A stretch of DNA of 8,956 bases from an uncultured Eubacterium sp. (GTDB lineage Bacteria > Bacillota > Clostridia > Oscillospirales > Acutalibacteraceae): the NCBI GenBank assembly GCA_945980015.1, contig CAMFQI010000024.1, positions 1-8,956 on the forward strand. The letters are read 5' to 3'. The position numbers and the translations under genes were made by a program. A model generated the notes under the pieces. The model was not told the origin of the DNA and made no database searches. It was given only the letters and a program-made list of their open reading frames with translations. Below are positions 7,127-8,956 of this stretch, in pieces; position 1 is the stretch's first letter; the number at the start of each line of letters is the position of its first letter.

Positions 7127-8011
7127 TTACCTCATACGCACAACGGCGTCCATAATTGTAACAACGCAATATGTAAGCGGAACGGAGAAAAGCGAGGAAT
7201 CAAATCTATCCATAACTCCGCCGTGTCCCGGAAAGATATTGCCAAAGTCCTTTACATCAAAGTTTCTCTTTAGAACTGATGCAGAAAGGTCGCCCATCAT
7301 ACTCAAAAACGAAATGAACGGACACGCAACCAAAAGCACGGTTATCATTGACTTTTCAAGCGGAATAAATGCAAAGTGATTGTAAAGAAGCATTGCAATT
7401 ACATTAAGCACAAAGGAGGTAATAATTCCCGAAACGGCACCCTCAACAGTCTTTTTCGGCGAGATATTCGGAGCCATTTTGTGCTTACCGAAAGCCATAC
7501 CGCCGAGCTGTGCGCCGGTATCGGTCCCGAGTGCACAAATAAGTGCATAAAAAATCACATAAACGCCAAGCTGAGAACGGTAGGAATAATGGTCACGAAG
7601 AAGACCGAACATCGAAAATCCATAGGGCACAATAACGCTAGCGATAACGGAAACGGCTACATCCTCAAATTTTGTATGCGCATAATCGGCAATCATTGCA
7701 AGGAAGAAAATTACAATGATAAAAACAATTCCCGTCCTTGAATTTACGATATTAATTATATTTCCCCATTTTTCAGCAGTAATGAGCGGACGCATAATAC
7801 TGTCGCTTGATGTAAACGGAATCAAAGCGGCAACAACGGTTCCGAAATACATAATAAACTTATTGCTTACCTTTGCACATTTCATAATTTCATTTGCCGC
7901 AACGGCACTGAAAAATGCAATGACAACAATAAACACAGGAGTATAAATTCTCCAAACAACCAAAGCCAAAAGCACCAAAAGCGCAAAGGCGGTAATAACT
8001 CGCTGCTTCAT
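7127..8011 (-). CDS. cdsA: Phosphatidate cytidylyltransferase (CDP-diglyceride synthase)
   Basis: Integral membrane enzyme that uses CTP and phosphatidic acid to make CDP-diacylglycerol, the precursor of phosphatidylglycerol and other phospholipids. The 294 residues are largely hydrophobic, with about eight predicted membrane segments (for example 5-20, 24-38, 52-66 and 94-109). The family segment TDTGAQLGGMAFGKHKMAP runs from T163 to P181, followed by ISPKKTVEG (183-191). The signature S-x-L-K-R...K-D-F...PGHGG-x-x-D-R-x-D lies at 245-271, with S245, K248, R249, K254, D255, H263, D268 and D271 visible. The start is ATG with GGAGG 7 nt upstream, and that site forms the last codons of uppS (Gly-Gly-stop), so the two genes are tightly coupled, with a 3-nt gap. 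Confidence 0.95.
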   Translation of the reverse strand: MKQRVITAFALLVLLALVVWRIYTPVFIVVIAFFSAVAANEIMKCAKVSNKFIMYFGTVVAALIPFTSSDSIMRPLITAEKWGNIINIVNSRTGIVFIIVIFFLAMIADYAHTKFEDVAVSVIASVIVPYGFSMFGLLRDHYSYRSQLGVYVIFYALICALGTDTGAQLGGMAFGKHKMAPNISPKKTVEGAVSGIITSFVLNVIAMLLYNHFAFIPLEKSMITVLLVACPFISFLSMMGDLSASVLKRNFDVKDFGNIFPGHGGVMDRFDSSLFSVPLTYCVVTIMDAVVRMR

Positions 8012-8014
8012 AAA

Positions 8015-8743
8015 TTAACCTCCGAATCTGCGGTTTCTGTTTTCAAATTCACGCAAGGCGTCGTACAAATCGTATTTTGTAAAATCGGGCCACAAAACAT
8101 CGCTGTACCAAAATTCGCTGTATGCCGCCTGCCACAAAAGGAAATTCGACAATCTTTGCTCGCCCGACGGACGAATGATAAGGTCACAATCAGGCACGGT
8201 GTAGATATTGTCGCTTATATCCTGCTCGGTGATTTGCGTTTTACCCTGCTTAATAAGTTCATTCACGGCGTGAACAATTTCCTGACGTCCGCCGTAGTTA
8301 AATGCGACATTAATCTCACAACCGGTATTATTCTTAGTATCCTCTTCGGCTTCGTCAATAAGTCTCAAAAGCTCATCGGAAATACCGTCACGCAAGCCGA
8401 TAAAACGAAGTCGGTTGTTCTCGGCACCTGCAACGTCCTCCTTTGCCTCAAGCAAATATTCCTTAAGCAAGCGCATAAGTGCGTCAACCTCGTCCTTTGA
8501 CCTGCGCCAATTCTCTGTTGAAAAGGCATAAAAGGTTGCGTGCTTGATGCCGAGTCTTCCACATTCCTTTGCTATTGCACGGAAAACCTCTGCACCTGCC
8601 TTATGGCCGGCACTTCTAGGAAGTCCTCTCTTTTTTGCCCATCTGCCGTTGCCGTCCATAATTATTCCGACATGCTCGGGTAATACGGAAAATGATACGT
8701 TTTCATTAGCTTTTTTATCATCTTTTTTTGAAAACAGAGCCAT
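8015..8743 (-). CDS. uppS: Isoprenyl transferase / undecaprenyl diphosphate synthase
   Basis: cis-Prenyltransferase that adds isopentenyl units to farnesyl diphosphate to make the C55 undecaprenyl carrier lipid used for peptidoglycan and other wall polymers. There are 242 residues. Motif I HVGIIMDGNGRWAKKRG (24-40) contains the catalytic D30. SAGHKAG (44-50), FYAFSTENWRR (71-81), NVAFNYGGRQEI (145-156) and the diphosphate-binding block DLIIRPSGEQRLSNFLLW (187-204) follow, with E210 in AAYSEFWY. I chose the ATG at 8743 because GGGGAG lies 6 nt upstream and the protein then starts close to motif I, as in the family. The same frame stays open to a TTG at 8800, but that would run through the hairpin and lacks a ribosome binding site. 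The MEP enzymes encoded downstream supply its substrate pathway. Confidence 0.96.
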   Translation of the reverse strand: MALFSKKDDKKANENVSFSVLPEHVGIIMDGNGRWAKKRGLPRSAGHKAGAEVFRAIAKECGRLGIKHATFYAFSTENWRRSKDEVDALMRLLKEYLLEAKEDVAGAENNRLRFIGLRDGISDELLRLIDEAEEDTKNNTGCEINVAFNYGGRQEIVHAVNELIKQGKTQITEQDISDNIYTVPDCDLIIRPSGEQRLSNFLLWQAAYSEFWYSDVLWPDFTKYDLYDALREFENRNRRFGG

Positions 8744-8749
8744 ATAAAT

Positions 8750-8755
8750 CTCCCC
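8750..8755 (-). promoter_or_regulatory. Ribosome binding site deciding the uppS start
   Basis: GGGGAG on the minus strand, 6 nt before the ATG at 8743. It fixes the uppS start there rather than at the upstream in-frame TTG at 8800. It begins only 3 nt after the T-run of the hairpin at 8759-8799. Confidence 0.7.
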
Positions 8756-8758
8756 TAT

Positions 8759-8799
8759 AAAAAGTGTTTTAGGGCGTAGCAAACGCAACGCCCGAAACA
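8759..8799 (-). terminator. Terminator-like hairpin between frr and uppS
   Basis: In the minus-strand RNA, GGGCGU (8793-8788) pairs with ACGCCC (8777-8772). After a U-U mismatch the inner GC/GC pairs close a GUUU tetraloop. Outside the core, UUU (8797-8795) pairs with AAA (8770-8768), and two more pairs form if one A is bulged. UUUUU follows at 8763-8759. The shape is that of an intrinsic terminator. The T-run is short, and the uppS ribosome binding site begins 3 nt later, leaving no room for a promoter after it. It may therefore be a leaky terminator or an RNA processing or stability element rather than a full stop. It occupies most of the 69-nt gap between frr and uppS. Confidence 0.5.
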
Positions 8800-8812
8800 A
8801 AATGATGATTAG

Positions 8813-8956
8813 TTAGATAGAAAGGATTTCGTCTTCCTTCTTCTTTGTCATTTCTTCAACCTGCTTGATATACTTATCGGTAATATCCTGCATTTTCTTT
8901 TCGCCGTCCTTAAGGTCGTCCTCTGTGATGGCGTTATCCTTTTTCATTTTCTTCAA
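8813..8956 (-). CDS. frr: Ribosome recycling factor, C-terminal fragment (runs off the window)
   Basis: Ribosome recycling factor works with EF-G to split the post-termination ribosome so it can be reused. Only the last 47 codons and the TAA stop (8815-8813) are inside the window; the family is about 185 residues, so the 5' three quarters lie beyond the right edge. The visible part, with [20 protein letters not shown] followed by [19 protein letters not shown], matches the long C-terminal helix of domain I, including the (Q)D(I/L)TDKYIK segment typical of the family. The frame is open to the last base of the window. Its place upstream of uppS-cdsA-dxr matches the usual pyrH-frr-uppS order. 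Confidence 0.9.
   Translation of the reverse strand: MKKMKKDNAITEDDLKDGEKKMQDITDKYIKQVEEMTKKKEDEILSI

Noticed and set aside
8744..8800. 19-residue N-terminal extension of uppS from a TTG
   Set aside because: It would translate through the hairpin region from a poor start codon without a binding site, while the ATG at 8743 has GGGGAG 6 nt upstream and gives the usual UppS length.

Overview
The window is one strand-uniform gene cluster. Every supported gene lies on the minus strand, so transcription runs from the right edge to the left edge: frr (3' end only) > uppS > cdsA > dxr > rseP > ispG > polC. This order, the Gram-positive replicase PolC, purine-rich Shine-Dalgarno sites and a moderately AT-rich composition point to a Firmicute, most likely a clostridial one. 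The species cannot be named from this sequence. The cluster is chromosomal housekeeping DNA; I see no mobile element, CRISPR array, tRNA, rRNA or riboswitch.

Layout. At 8813-8956 is the C-terminal end of ribosome recycling factor. A 69-nt gap follows, holding a terminator-like hairpin whose U-run ends just before the uppS ribosome binding site. From uppS to polC the genes are packed with gaps of 18 nt or less, and two junctions overlap by one base (TGATG at dxr/rseP, TAATG at ispG/polC). At two other junctions the Shine-Dalgarno site is built into the 3' end of the preceding gene. Left of the polC stop, positions 1-47 contain a good promoter match facing out of the window, toward a gene not seen here.

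How the genes fit together. Dxr and IspG are two steps of the MEP pathway, which makes the isoprenoid precursor consumed by UppS to build the undecaprenyl carrier lipid for cell wall synthesis. CdsA makes CDP-diacylglycerol for phospholipids, and RseP is an intramembrane protease. Frr (translation) and PolC (replication) flank this envelope block.

The most unusual feature is in polC. It encodes a complete-looking PolC of 1277 residues, but the DEDD proofreading exonuclease normally inserted in the PHP domain is absent. The PHP domain is contiguous, as in DnaE, and appears to keep a full set of metal-binding residues, including an Asp-Val-His motif where, as I recall it, B. subtilis PolC has Asn-Val-His. 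This suggests a replicase that proofreads through its PHP domain, through a separate exonuclease, or not at all.
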